Shown: positions 50,877 to 59,538 of the stretch, piece after piece
Layout of the letters: each line of letters begins with the position of its first letter
Position numbering within the stretch: position 1 is the first letter of the stretch
Assembly (NCBI RefSeq): GCF_033096445.1
Contig: NZ_AP028155.1
Span: 1,865,880-1,929,879 of the forward strand
DNA from: Butyricimonas faecihominis
GTDB taxonomy: Bacteria; Bacteroidota; Bacteroidia; Bacteroidales; Marinifilaceae
Direction: 5' to 3'
DNA length: 64,000 bases
Translations under genes and position numbers: made by a program
The notes under the pieces: generated by a model
Told to the model about the DNA's origin: nothing
Databases searched by the model: none
The model's input: only the letters and a program-made list of their open reading frames with translations

Positions 50877-52529
50877 ATGGAAAAAATGTTTTGTTATCAA
50901 TGCCAAGAAACAGCAAAAGGAACCGGATGCACGGTCCGCGGCGTATGCGGAAAGACATCGGATGTAGCCAATTTACAGGACTTACTACTATTTATCCTAA
51001 AGGGAATCGCCCACTACCGGGTACAACTCCGAGCCCTCGATGCCGTTGACCACTCGGCAGATCGCTTTATTCTCGATGGCTTGTTCATGACCATCACGAA
51101 CGCGAACTTCGACAAGCAACGTTTCGTGGAAAAAATCAAAGAGGCTATCAAATTACGAGAACAACTGAAACAGACCTTCCTCGACAAAGGCGGGAAAACC
51201 GAAAAGATCACGTTCGAGGGAGCCTTCTGGACAGCCAACACGTTGGAAGAAATGGAATCGAAAGCCGGATTTGTGGGAGTTCTCTCCACCGAAAACGAGG
51301 ACATCCGTTCTTTGAGAGAGATGCTCACCTACGGGATGAAGGGAATGGCTGCTTACACGGAACACGCCTATAATCTCGGACACGAGAACCCGTCCATCTA
51401 CGAATTCATTGACCGGGGACTAGTAGCCACCACGCTCCCTCTGTCTGCCGACCAACTCGTGCAGATGGTTCTTGAATGTGGTAAAAATGGCGTTGATGCC
51501 ATGGCCTTGCTTGATAAAGCCAACACGGACACTTACGGTAACCCGGAAATCACGAAAGTGGACATCGGCGTGCGGAAAAATCCCGGTATCCTAATCAGCG
51601 GTCACGACCTGCGAGACCTGTACGAACTTTTGGAACAGACGGAAGGTACGGGGGTGGACGTCTACACCCATAGCGAGATGCTACCCGCACACTACTACCC
51701 GGCATTCAAGAAATACAAACACTTCGCCGGAAACTACGGTAACTCGTGGTGGAGACAAGTGTATGAATTCCAACATTTCAACGGCCCGATGCTATTCACC
51801 ACGAACTGCATCGTTCCCCCGCATCCGGACGCAAATTACAAGGACCGGGTGTACACGACCGGATCGGCAGGTTTCCCCGGATTCAAGCATATCGAGCGCA
51901 AGCCCGGACAACCGAAAGATTTCAGTGAAATCATCGAACACGCTAAAAGATGCCCGGCACCGGAGGCCATCGAAACCGGAAGTATCATTGGAGGATTCGC
52001 CCACAACCAAGTGTTCGCACTGGCAGACAAAGTCGTGGAAGCCGTGAAGTCCGGGGCTATCCGTAAATTCTTCGTTATGGCAGGATGCGACGGCCGAATG
52101 AAAGGCCGGGAATATTACACCGAATTCGCCCAGAAACTCCCGAAAGACACGGTGATCCTTACCGCGGGATGTGCCAAGTACCGTTACAACAAACTACCCC
52201 TTGGGGATATTAACGGTATTCCAAGAGTACTGGATGCCGGACAATGTAACGATAGCTACTCGCTGGCGGTTATTGCCTTGAAACTGAAGGAAATTTTCAG
52301 GGTAAAAGACATTAATGAATTACCTATCGTTTACAACATCGCTTGGTACGAACAGAAAGCTGTCATCGTGTTGTTAGCCCTGCTCTATCTTGGAGTGAAG
52401 AACATCCACCTCGGACCGACCTTACCCGGATTTCTTTCTCCGAACGTGGCGAAAGTACTCGTGGAAAAATTCGGTATCGCCGGGATCACGACTGCGGATG
52501 ATGATTTGAAATTCTTTTTGGAAAATTAA
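50877..52529 (+). CDS. hcp: Hydroxylamine reductase / hybrid cluster protein
   Basis: A 550-residue iron-sulfur enzyme. The N-terminal Cys-Tyr-Gln-Cys-Gln-Glu-Thr and Gly-Cys-Thr-Val-Arg-Gly-Val-Cys supply the first cluster (C-x2-C-x8-C-x5-C). The hybrid cluster ligands include the His/Glu-bearing Ser-Gly-His-Asp-Leu near 242, Thr-Asn-Cys near 305, Thr-Ala-Gly-Cys-Ala-Lys near 428, and Asp-Ala-Gly-Gln-Cys-Asn-Asp near 455. Hcp reduces NO and hydroxylamine and is a nitrosative stress protein. No hcr reductase gene is adjacent. Confidence 0.95.
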   Translation: MEKMFCYQCQETAKGTGCTVRGVCGKTSDVANLQDLLLFILKGIAHYRVQLRALDAVDHSADRFILDGLFMTITNANFDKQRFVEKIKEAIKLREQLKQTFLDKGGKTEKITFEGAFWTANTLEEMESKAGFVGVLSTENEDIRSLREMLTYGMKGMAAYTEHAYNLGHENPSIYEFIDRGLVATTLPLSADQLVQMVLECGKNGVDAMALLDKANTDTYGNPEITKVDIGVRKNPGILISGHDLRDLYELLEQTEGTGVDVYTHSEMLPAHYYPAFKKYKHFAGNYGNSWWRQVYEFQHFNGPMLFTTNCIVPPHPDANYKDRVYTTGSAGFPGFKHIERKPGQPKDFSEIIEHAKRCPAPEAIETGSIIGGFAHNQVFALADKVVEAVKSGAIRKFFVMAGCDGRMKGREYYTEFAQKLPKDTVILTAGCAKYRYNKLPLGDINGIPRVLDAGQCNDSYSLAVIALKLKEIFRVKDINELPIVYNIAWYEQKAVIVLLALLYLGVKNIHLGPTLPGFLSPNVAKVLVEKFGIAGITTADDDLKFFLEN

Positions 52530-52560
52530 TCCACACGACCTGATTTAAAGAAGTATCAAA

Positions 52561-52713
52561 AGTTTATAAGGTTTATAAAGTTCATAAGGTAACGGAAGTC
52601 TTTCGGACCGGGTTCATCGGTAGCAAAGCTACCGTAGAGAAAATGCCCGCTAGGCTCAACGGACTTTATGAACTTTCAGAACCAAAGGTTCAACTTTACA
52701 AACTTTATAAACT
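52561..52713. repeat. Long nested palindrome after hcp
   Basis: Left arm AGTTTATAAGGTTTATAAAG (52561-52580) pairs with CTTTACAAACTTTATAAACT (52694-52713) with two wobble positions. AAAGTTCATAAGGT (52577-52590) pairs with ACTTTATGAACTTT (52663-52676). Inside, GGTAGCAAAGCTACC forms its own hairpin. It may be an interspersed element and also an end signal for hcp. Confidence 0.65.
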
Positions 52714-53116
52714 AGAGGGTGTGCCAAAAGGCTTTTGACACGCCCTCAAAATTATCTGCATAAAAATCAACCAGACTGACCATTGTCGAACAATCTTTTC
52801 GCTGATGAGCCGATAACTCATCCACACGGGACGCACAATAACAAGCCACCTCCCAGAAACGGGGGGATCGCTTATTCTCGTTCTCCCGACAACACGAGAG
52901 GGCTCGCTCGTAAGCATCAAGAGCCTCCTCATCCCGGCAAACCTCCCGGCAAAAATCCCCCATACGGATCAATTCCCGGATCTTTTCCTGCATCCGTTCG
53001 CTATCAAGAACTGCCGTCCTGTAAGCCTTGATTGCCGCATCAATACCTAAAGTATTCAAATGAACCTGTCCCCTACTCGCTGCCGCCACTCGCTTTTTTT
53101 CTTTTATTCTTCCCAT
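52712..53116 (-). CDS. Unknown helical protein, about 134 aa
   Basis: The ATG at 53116 (Met-Gly-Arg-Ile-Lys-Glu-Lys-Lys) gives 134 residues. A start at 53176 would add an odd hydrophobic leader. The helices have TPR-like spacing (Asp-Ala-Tyr-Glu-Arg-Ala-Leu near residue 68). No family named. The last codons (Lys-Ala-Phe-Trp-His-Thr-Leu) fall inside a strong 16-bp hairpin at 52715-52747, so the natural C-terminus may have been altered by a repeat. Confidence 0.5.
   Translation of the reverse strand: MGRIKEKKRVAAASRGQVHLNTLGIDAAIKAYRTAVLDSERMQEKIRELIRMGDFCREVCRDEEALDAYERALSCCRENENKRSPRFWEVACYCASRVDELSAHQRKDCSTMVSLVDFYADNFEGVSKAFWHTL
52715..52747. terminator. Hairpin overlapping the end of the 134-aa gene
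   Basis: GAGGGTGTGCCAAAAG and CTTTTGACACGCCCTC pair over 15 of 16 positions with a GC loop. No long T-run; could be a repeat end as easily as a terminator. Confidence 0.5.
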
Positions 53117-53299
53117 GCACCAATTACTTTGATTAGACACTCTCACACCCATAAAAAAAGAGACACAAACCAACATCCCTCACGGATGTATATGGATTCA
53201 TGTCTCATTTTCTAGAAACAAAGATAAAGAGAATTTTTGAAATATCCTATATTCATTTTGTTAAAACCAATATCTTTGCATACCTAAAAATAACCAAGT

Positions 53300-53950
53300 A
53301 TGATTCAGGTAAAAGCGGATTACATACACGCTCGAATTGCAGAGGGAGAACACCAGCAACAGGATTTCAAATTCGAGATTTCCGATGCTCGCAAGATCGC
53401 TAAATCCCTTTCCGCATTCTCCAACACGGACGGGGGACGATTGCTCGTAGGAGTAAAGGATAACGGCAAGATTGCCGGAGTTCGCTCGGAAGAGGAGATT
53501 TACATGATCGAGGCTGCCGCAAAACTTTACTGCAAACCGCAAATAGATTGTGAAATGCACGTCCACACCGTGGAAGGGCGTACTGTTCTCGAAGTCATTG
53601 TTCCACCGGGAGAACAGAAACCCTATTGTGCCAAGGATCACGATAACCGCTGGTGGGCCTACATCCGGGTTCGGGATGAAAACATACTTGCCACCCCCGT
53701 ACATATCAAAGTATGGCAACAAGTCGGAACCCCGAAAGGAGTATTCGTACATTACACGGAAACAGAACAAATGTTACTGGATTACCTTTCTTCACACGAC
53801 TCAATCACCCTGAACCAGTACTGCCACATGGCAAAAATATCTCGTCCCAAGGCAGAAAACACGCTAGCCAAATTCATCCGGTTTGAACTCATCGAACCGT
53901 ATTTTGACGGGCAGCGTTTCCTTTTCAGACAAAACGAAAAGAGTTCATGA
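53300..53950 (+). CDS. AlbA_2 (Schlafen-like) domain protein
   Basis: A 216-residue protein whose N-terminal part (about 15-120) is an AlbA_2 domain: Glu-His-Gln-Gln-Gln-Asp-Phe-Lys near residue 16, Ala-Phe-Ser-Asn-Thr-Asp-Gly-Gly near 38, Gly-Val-Lys-Asp-Asn-Gly near 51, and Val-Pro-Pro-Gly near 100. The C-terminal winged-helix-like part includes Glu-Asn-Thr-Leu-Ala-Lys-Phe-Ile-Arg. AlbA_2 proteins are putative nucleic-acid-binding or nuclease-like regulators. A TATCTTTG -7 box sits about 20 bases upstream. Confidence 0.85.
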   Translation: MIQVKADYIHARIAEGEHQQQDFKFEISDARKIAKSLSAFSNTDGGRLLVGVKDNGKIAGVRSEEEIYMIEAAAKLYCKPQIDCEMHVHTVEGRTVLEVIVPPGEQKPYCAKDHDNRWWAYIRVRDENILATPVHIKVWQQVGTPKGVFVHYTETEQMLLDYLSSHDSITLNQYCHMAKISRPKAENTLAKFIRFELIEPYFDGQRFLFRQNEKSS

Positions 53951-53957
53951 TTTCAAC

Positions 53958-55094
53958 TCACCCACGGAACCGGGATAACTCGTCAATCATCATTCGGGCA
54001 AATCGTTCGGATGCTCCGGCATCACCCAATTTCTCGTTCACCTCATCATATCCGTCCAACATCTGATGTCGTTTCCCTCCTTCCGGAAGGATTGCCGAGA
54101 GTTCCCGCAACAGGTTCTTCTCGTTCAATTTCTGCATCAATAATTCGGTTACCACTTCTCGACCGGCAATCAAGTTGACCAACGAAATATATTTCACTTT
54201 AACAAAGGTCTTAAACAGGAAATAACTCAACGCCCCCCCTTCCCCACTGTAACAAACCACTTGGGGTGTCCGCAAAATCGCAGTTTCCAGCGTGGCCGTT
54301 CCTGACGTGACCAAAGCTGCACGAGCCTGTCGTACCAACCGGTAGGTCTGCCCGTAAATTATCCGAACCTTCACGTCCTGCAAATAAGGTGCATAATCCT
54401 CGTCACTCATTGACGGGGCTCCCGCTATCACAAACTCATGATCGGGAAAATGTTTTACCATAGTTAGCATCTTCGGCAACACGTGTTTCAATTCCTGCGA
54501 ACGACTGCCCGCCACCAAAGCGATGATCGGTTTACCGGACAAGCCATTTACCTGCACGAACTCATTGAATGTTTCGTTCTTGAAAGGACGGTCGTGAATA
54601 GCATCCACCAACGGATTTCCGGCATACTGCACGGAATAATCATACCGGGCATAAAAGTCTACTTCAAACGGGAAAATCACGAACATACGATCCACCAACC
54701 GCTTGATCTTCTTCACCCGTCCCGTGTTCCAAGCCCAGATTTTCGGGGAAATATAATAGAACACGGGAATATTCGCATCCTTGATAAATTTAGCCACCCG
54801 GAGATTAAAACCACCGTAATCCACGAGAATCACAACATCCGGCTGCCATACCAGAATATCCTGGTGACAAGCGTCGATATTTGCCTTAATCTTGTCCAGA
54901 TTTTTCAAGACTGTCAGGAAACCCATGATGGCCGTGTCCTTATAATGACGAACAATCTCACATCCGGCCTCCCGCATCAAATCACCTCCCCACCCGCGGA
55001 CCTTTGCATCCGGGTCAAACTTTCTCAATCCCTTAATCAGATTAGAGGCGTGCAAATCGCCCGATGCCTCTCCCGCAATAACGTAGTATTTCAT
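53958..55094 (-). CDS. lpxB: Lipid-A-disaccharide synthase
   Basis: A glycosyltransferase that joins UDP-2,3-diacylglucosamine and lipid X at the inner membrane in lipid A synthesis. The 378 residues begin Val-Ile-Ala-Gly-Glu-Ala-Ser-Gly-Asp-Leu-His-Ala, the family signature. Val-Asp-Tyr-Gly-Gly-Phe-Asn near 92, Tyr-Ile-Ser-Pro-Lys-Ile-Trp-Ala-Trp near 116 and Ala-Gly-Ser-Arg-Ser-Gln-Glu near 193 follow, with the C-terminal Ser-Gly-Thr-Ala-Thr-Leu-Glu near 261. Typical length. It confirms a Gram-negative envelope. Confidence 0.95.
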   Translation of the reverse strand: MKYYVIAGEASGDLHASNLIKGLRKFDPDAKVRGWGGDLMREAGCEIVRHYKDTAIMGFLTVLKNLDKIKANIDACHQDILVWQPDVVILVDYGGFNLRVAKFIKDANIPVFYYISPKIWAWNTGRVKKIKRLVDRMFVIFPFEVDFYARYDYSVQYAGNPLVDAIHDRPFKNETFNEFVQVNGLSGKPIIALVAGSRSQELKHVLPKMLTMVKHFPDHEFVIAGAPSMSDEDYAPYLQDVKVRIIYGQTYRLVRQARAALVTSGTATLETAILRTPQVVCYSGEGGALSYFLFKTFVKVKYISLVNLIAGREVVTELLMQKLNEKNLLRELSAILPEGGKRHQMLDGYDEVNEKLGDAGASERFARMMIDELSRFRG

Positions 55095-55229
55095 TGGCTT
55101 TTTTCTATTCTTTGGGCAAACTTACAAAAAAATTATCATTTATAAATATACCGGATAAAAACAACATACTCGAGTAACATTGTAGTACATAAAACTTGAC
55201 AACCATGCTCCCATTCATTATAAATTTCT

Positions 55230-55237
55230 TATTTTTG
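55230..55237 (+). promoter_or_regulatory. -7 box of the DUF3791/DUF3990 operon
   Basis: TATTTTTG, about 50 bases before the first gene of the triplet. No clear -33 element. Confidence 0.4.
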
Positions 55238-55287
55238 CAAATAGATGAACATATGATAAGAACTGATTTTTGGAGAACGACATTATT

Positions 55288-55509
55288 ATGAATAAAAAAG
55301 AATTAGATATTGCCTATTTCCTTTCATTTTGTATTGAACAATACAAAATGAAACAAGGATTATCTGGTGAAGAGACGATTAGCCTGTTCGAGAAATATAA
55401 CGTCTTATCATACTTATCGGATAACTTTGAAGTATTACATACACAAAGCCAACAATGGCTGATGGAAGAAATCAAAGAATACATTACCAAACAAAAGAAG
55501 GCAAACTAA
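55288..55509 (+). CDS. DUF3791 protein 1
   Basis: The ATG at 55288 (Met-Asn-Lys-Lys-Glu-Leu-Asp) gives 73 residues, the normal DUF3791 length. Helical, with Phe-Cys-Ile-Glu-Gln-Tyr-Lys near residue 14, Ser-Gly-Glu-Glu-Thr near 26, Leu-Phe-Glu-Lys-Tyr-Asn-Val near 33, and His-Thr-Gln-Ser-Gln-Gln-Trp-Leu near 51. Its stop overlaps the next start by one base (TAATG). Small helical partner of DUF3990, probably the antitoxin-like member; this is inference from operon form. Confidence 0.85.
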   Translation: MNKKELDIAYFLSFCIEQYKMKQGLSGEETISLFEKYNVLSYLSDNFEVLHTQSQQWLMEEIKEYITKQKKAN

Positions 55510-55991
55510 TGAAACTATACCATGGTAGTTTAGAAATAGTAAAAGAACCACAAATCCGACTAGCCAATCGTACATTAGATTACGGAATGGGATTCTATAC
55601 AACAACTTCCCAAGAACAAGCAGAATTATGGGTAAAACGAAAAATTGGAGAAAGGAATGAAAAGGGGATTGTTAATATATACGAGTTTGATTTATCTTCT
55701 GCAGAAAAATTAAACGTATTACGTTTTACAGAACCGACGGAAGAATGGCTGGATTTTGTAATGGAAAATCGAACAAACAAAGATTATCGTCATAATTACG
55801 ATATTGTTTACGGTCCGGTAGCAAACGATCGTGTTTACGCAGCCTTCGCCTTATATGAAGGAGGTCTGCTTAATAAACAGGAATTAATTCAAGAACTAAA
55901 AACGTATCTTTTAGTAGATCAACTCCTGTTTCACACGGAACGATCACTATCCTATTTAACCTTTTTAAAAGTAAAGGAGGTATTCAAATGA
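55509..55991 (+). CDS. DUF3990 protein, ADP-ribosyltransferase-like fold
   Basis: The ATG at 55509 gives 160 residues starting Met-Lys-Leu-Tyr-His-Gly-Ser. The Tyr-His-Gly-Ser strand, a Gly-Met-Gly-Phe-Tyr-Thr-Thr-Thr segment near residue 27, and an Ala-Glu-Leu-Trp-Val helix near 39 match the His-Tyr-(Glu) layout of ADP-ribosyltransferase-like domains to which DUF3990 is related. It is sandwiched between two DUF3791 genes with overlapping codons on both sides, which argues for tight stoichiometry as in toxin-antitoxin pairs. No experimental role is known to me. Confidence 0.85.
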   Translation: MKLYHGSLEIVKEPQIRLANRTLDYGMGFYTTTSQEQAELWVKRKIGERNEKGIVNIYEFDLSSAEKLNVLRFTEPTEEWLDFVMENRTNKDYRHNYDIVYGPVANDRVYAAFALYEGGLLNKQELIQELKTYLLVDQLLFHTERSLSYLTFLKVKEVFK

Positions 55992-56206
55992 ACCGGGAAA
56001 TTACAGACAAAAATCTTTACTTGTTACTGCCTTCCAAAGTCAGCCTTTTTGTACAACTGTATATAAAAGAACATGGCGGTTCTATCATAGATGCCATTCG
56101 ACAATTTTATCACTCCAATACTTACAAGGCGCTAGAAAAAGAGAACACCAAATTATGGCATTATGGTTCCGTAGCTTTATACGAGGAATTCATGGATAAG
56201 AAATGA
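55988..56206 (+). CDS. DUF3791 protein 2
   Basis: 72 residues; start overlaps the DUF3990 stop by 4 bases (ATGA). [13 protein letters not shown] near residue 13, then Gly-Ser-Ile-Ile-Asp-Ala-Ile-Arg, and [11 protein letters not shown] near 54. Divergent from DUF3791 protein 1 but with the same helix order. One toxin-like enzyme flanked by two small partners is unusual; each may neutralise or target it differently. Confidence 0.7.
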   Translation: MNREITDKNLYLLLPSKVSLFVQLYIKEHGGSIIDAIRQFYHSNTYKALEKENTKLWHYGSVALYEEFMDKK

Positions 56207-56254
56207 AAAAACTCTATCTTTGCCCCTCGCTAGCAAATTTAAAGTAGATCGCAT

Positions 56255-57535
56255 ATGAACATTGTTGGGAAGAGAGTGGCATATATCACGTTAGGATGCA
56301 AGTTGAATTTCTCCGAAACCTCCACGATCAAGCACAGCCTTGAACAAGAAGGAGCCGTGACTGTGGGAGAAAAAGATGGAGCGGATATATTCGTGATTAA
56401 CACGTGTAGCGTCACGGATATTGCAGAGAAAAAAGGACGGCAGATGATCCGGAAAATCATCCACCGAAACCCCGGAGCCTACATTGTTGTGGTTGGTTGT
56501 TATGCCCAACTCAAAGCGCAAGAGATCATGGACATTGAAGGTGTCCACCTCGTACTCAACGCGCAAGACAAGTTCAACGTGGCCCACTATTTGAACCACC
56601 TCGAAGAACAGGAACGGCACGAACCACATTCCTGCGATATTTTCGGGGTTAAAACCTTCGATCTTGCTTACTCGTACGGGGACAGAACCCGGTGTTTCCT
56701 AAAAATTCAAGACGGATGCGACTATTTCTGCTCTTACTGCACGATTCCCTTTGCCCGCGGACGTAGTCGTAGCGCTGCCATCCAAGACGTGATCAAGGCA
56801 GCCCGTGACGTGGCATCCAAGGGTATCAAGGAAATCATTCTTACGGGAGTAAACACGGGAGATTTCGGGAGAGAGACAGGGGAAACATTCCTCGACTTGA
56901 TACGGACTCTGGATGAGCTGGAAGAAATCCAGCGTTTCCGGATCTCCTCCATCGAACCCAACCTACTGACAGATGACATTATTCGTTTCGTGGCCTCCTC
57001 CCGGCGTTTCATGCCACACTTCCACGTACCTCTTCAATCCGGGAGTAACGAAGTGTTACACTTGATGAGACGACGCTACGAACGAGAACTTTTCGCAGAG
57101 AAAGTACAGGAAATCAAGACACTTATTCCCGATGCCTTTATCGGGGTGGACGTGATTGCCGGAATGCGGGGAGAAACACCGGAGGCCTTCGAAGATGCCC
57201 GCCAATTCATTGCCGGACTGGATGTTTCCCAGTTACACGTGTTCCCTTATTCGGAACGTTCCGGAACAAAAGCACTGGACATCCCGTATATAGTCCCGCA
57301 AGCGGAAAAGCATCGTCGGGTGAACGTACTCCTAGACATTTCCGAACAGAAGTTGCACAATTTCTACACGGCACACGTGGGACAAACCCGTCCGGTGCTG
57401 TTTGAAGAAAGCGACATTGCCGGATCAATCGGCGGATTCACGGACAACTACATCCGGGTGGAAGTCCCCTATGACTCTTCCCTCGCAAACCGGATCGTAC
57501 CCGTAGAACTAAAAACCGACATTTTCGGCTCGTAA
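56255..57535 (+). CDS. mtaB: tRNA t6A37 methylthiotransferase
   Basis: Radical-SAM enzyme that adds a methylthio group to t6A37 of tRNAs. The 426 residues have the N-terminal UPF0004 domain with three cluster cysteines (Leu-Gly-Cys-Lys near 14, Asn-Thr-Cys-Ser-Val near 50, Val-Gly-Cys-Tyr-Ala near 83). The radical-SAM Cys-Asp-Tyr-Phe-Cys-Ser-Tyr-Cys lies near 153, the His-Val-Pro-Leu-Gln-Ser-Gly-Ser block near 260, and a C-terminal TRAM-like end follows. It is MtaB rather than MiaB by the Arg-Gly-Arg-Ser-Arg segment and N-terminus. Confidence 0.93.
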   Translation: MNIVGKRVAYITLGCKLNFSETSTIKHSLEQEGAVTVGEKDGADIFVINTCSVTDIAEKKGRQMIRKIIHRNPGAYIVVVGCYAQLKAQEIMDIEGVHLVLNAQDKFNVAHYLNHLEEQERHEPHSCDIFGVKTFDLAYSYGDRTRCFLKIQDGCDYFCSYCTIPFARGRSRSAAIQDVIKAARDVASKGIKEIILTGVNTGDFGRETGETFLDLIRTLDELEEIQRFRISSIEPNLLTDDIIRFVASSRRFMPHFHVPLQSGSNEVLHLMRRRYERELFAEKVQEIKTLIPDAFIGVDVIAGMRGETPEAFEDARQFIAGLDVSQLHVFPYSERSGTKALDIPYIVPQAEKHRRVNVLLDISEQKLHNFYTAHVGQTRPVLFEESDIAGSIGGFTDNYIRVEVPYDSSLANRIVPVELKTDIFGS

Positions 57536-57643
57536 ATGCCGGACTTCACGCGGCATAAACCTCCGGAAGAATACAAACTTTACGGAGTAATTTTATATTT
57601 TTGTTGCCGTAAAAATTGTATTTAAAATAAAAAACAAGGTATT

Positions 57644-58660
57644 ATGAATGTCTTAATTACTGGAACAGCGGGGTTTATCGGTTTTTATCTTGTTCAGAAA
57701 TTACTGGATGCAGGACACACCGTTTATGGAATCGATTCTATCAATCATTATTACGATGTTGCCTTGAAACACGACCGCCTACACGCCTGTGGCATAGACC
57801 ATCCCGTTCCCGGCAAAGAAATCGTATCTTCCCTGAACACGAATTACACGTTCTGCCAGTTGGACCTGTGTGACGCCGAGGCTATTCATAAATTATTCAC
57901 CACACATACTTTCGACTGCGTGGTGAACCTTGCCGCACAAGCCGGAGTACGGTATAGCTTGAAACACCCGGAAAGTTACGTGCAAAGTAACGTGATGGGA
58001 TTCATTAATTTACTGGAATCCTGCAAAAAGACGAATTGTAAGAAATTCATATACGCCTCGTCCTCTTCCGTATACGGGAACAATCAATCTGTTCCATTCA
58101 AGGAGACGGACACCGTGGATCACCCGATCAGCATTTACGCCGCCACGAAAAAGAGTGACGAGTTGATGGCAAATGCCTACGCCCATCTCTATGGCATACA
58201 AACCATCGGTTTACGATTCTTCACGGTATACGGTCCCTTCGGGCGCCCGGACATGGCTCCCATGCTTTTTGCCAACGCCATTCAACACGATGAGGTGATT
58301 CGCATTTTTAACAACGGAAATCTCTCCAGAGATTTCACCTATATCGAGGACATCGTGACAGGAATCGAGAAAATCGTGTCAACACCGGGGATCCTGCGGG
58401 AAGATGTACCCGGTACCCCCGCCACGATATACAATATCGGGCATGGAACCCCCATCCAGCTTATGGACTTCGTCCACTTGCTGGAAAAGAACTTGGGAAA
58501 AGAGGCCCGTAAAGAGTTTGTCGGGATGCAGCCGGGAGACGTTTACCAAACATGGGCCGATACTACCCGCTTGCAGGAAGACTACGGGTATACCCCGCAA
58601 ATATCACTCGAAACAGGGATTACCCGCTTTGCCGAATGGTTCAAATCATATAACAAATGA
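57644..58660 (+). CDS. NAD-dependent epimerase, UDP-glucuronate 4-epimerase-like
   Basis: A 338-residue extended short-chain dehydrogenase. Nucleotide loop Gly-Thr-Ala-Gly-Phe-Ile-Gly near residue 7, Asn-Leu-Ala-Ala-Gln-Ala-Gly-Val-Arg-Tyr-Ser near 94, catalytic Ser-Ser-Ser-Ser-Val-Tyr-Gly and Tyr-Ala-Ala-Thr-Lys-Lys near 140-168, and Arg-Phe-Phe-Thr-Val-Tyr-Gly-Pro near 185 are typical of UDP-glucuronate or UDP-galacturonate 4-epimerases used for capsule and O-antigen sugars. Its last 4 bases overlap the EFR1 gene. Confidence 0.88.
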   Translation: MNVLITGTAGFIGFYLVQKLLDAGHTVYGIDSINHYYDVALKHDRLHACGIDHPVPGKEIVSSLNTNYTFCQLDLCDAEAIHKLFTTHTFDCVVNLAAQAGVRYSLKHPESYVQSNVMGFINLLESCKKTNCKKFIYASSSSVYGNNQSVPFKETDTVDHPISIYAATKKSDELMANAYAHLYGIQTIGLRFFTVYGPFGRPDMAPMLFANAIQHDEVIRIFNNGNLSRDFTYIEDIVTGIEKIVSTPGILREDVPGTPATIYNIGHGTPIQLMDFVHLLEKNLGKEARKEFVGMQPGDVYQTWADTTRLQEDYGYTPQISLETGITRFAEWFKSYNK

Positions 58661-59478
58661 CAATAATCAACAAGATCCGGGCCGTGTACTTCAGCCCGAC
58701 AGGGACAACCCGCAAGATCGTAACCGCCACGGCCAAGGGCCTTTCAAGAGCATTAAAAACCGATCTCGAAGAATACGATTTTACCTTACCAAAGGCAAGG
58801 ACACAATCCTTGCGATTCACGGACTCCGATCTCGTGGTGTTGGGTACCCCGGTATATGCCGGGCGAGTTCCAAACGTACTGTTACCCTACTTGAACACGA
58901 TGCAAGGCAACGGGGCTTTAGCCGTTCCAGTCGTGCTTTTCGGGAACCGGGATTACGATGATGCGCTAATCGAATTACGAGACATTCTTGAAAACAACGG
59001 ACTCCACACGATAGCTGCGGGGGCATTCGTGGGTGAACACTCTTTCTCCCGGATACTGGCAAAAGACCGACCCGACATGAAAGACATGGACATCGTGGAT
59101 GAATTCGTTCGCAAAATCAGTGAAAAGTACAAGACAGACACGCTATCACACCCCATTCCGGTTTCCGGAACCCCCTACCCCTACCGGGGATATTACACAC
59201 CTCGCGACCGACAAGGCACCCCGGTAGACATCCGTAAAGTGAAACCGCTTACCAACGACCGTTGTAATGACTGCAAGCGTTGCGCAAAAGTATGCCCCAT
59301 GGGATCTATCAGCTATGAAAATGTAAGAGAATTTACAGGTATCTGCATCAAATGCGGAGCGTGTATCAAAAAATGCCCCAAACAGGCAAAATATTACGAA
59401 GATGCGGGGTATTTATATCACCAGCACGAATTGGAAGAAGGATTGACCCGACGTGCAGAAAACACCCTTTTTATTTGA
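58657..59478 (+). CDS. EFR1-family ferrodoxin (flavodoxin-like plus 2[4Fe-4S])
   Basis: A 273-residue fusion. The N-terminal flavodoxin-like half has Tyr-Phe-Ser-Pro-Thr-Gly-Thr-Thr-Arg near residue 10, Gly-Thr-Pro-Val-Tyr-Ala-Gly-Arg-Val-Pro near 68, and Phe-Gly-Asn-Arg-Asp-Tyr near 97. The C-terminal part (about 205-245) carries two Cys-x2-Cys-x2-Cys-x3-Cys-Pro sites. EFR1 proteins are electron carriers of anaerobes with unassigned partners. Translation is coupled to the epimerase, an odd pairing that may be only a convenience of packing. Confidence 0.9.
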   Translation: MTIINKIRAVYFSPTGTTRKIVTATAKGLSRALKTDLEEYDFTLPKARTQSLRFTDSDLVVLGTPVYAGRVPNVLLPYLNTMQGNGALAVPVVLFGNRDYDDALIELRDILENNGLHTIAAGAFVGEHSFSRILAKDRPDMKDMDIVDEFVRKISEKYKTDTLSHPIPVSGTPYPYRGYYTPRDRQGTPVDIRKVKPLTNDRCNDCKRCAKVCPMGSISYENVREFTGICIKCGACIKKCPKQAKYYEDAGYLYHQHELEEGLTRRAENTLFI

Positions 59479-59538
59479 AATTTATACAACTTTTATTAAA
59501 TTTGCAGCACACAACATAGTCAACTAACAAACAGGACA

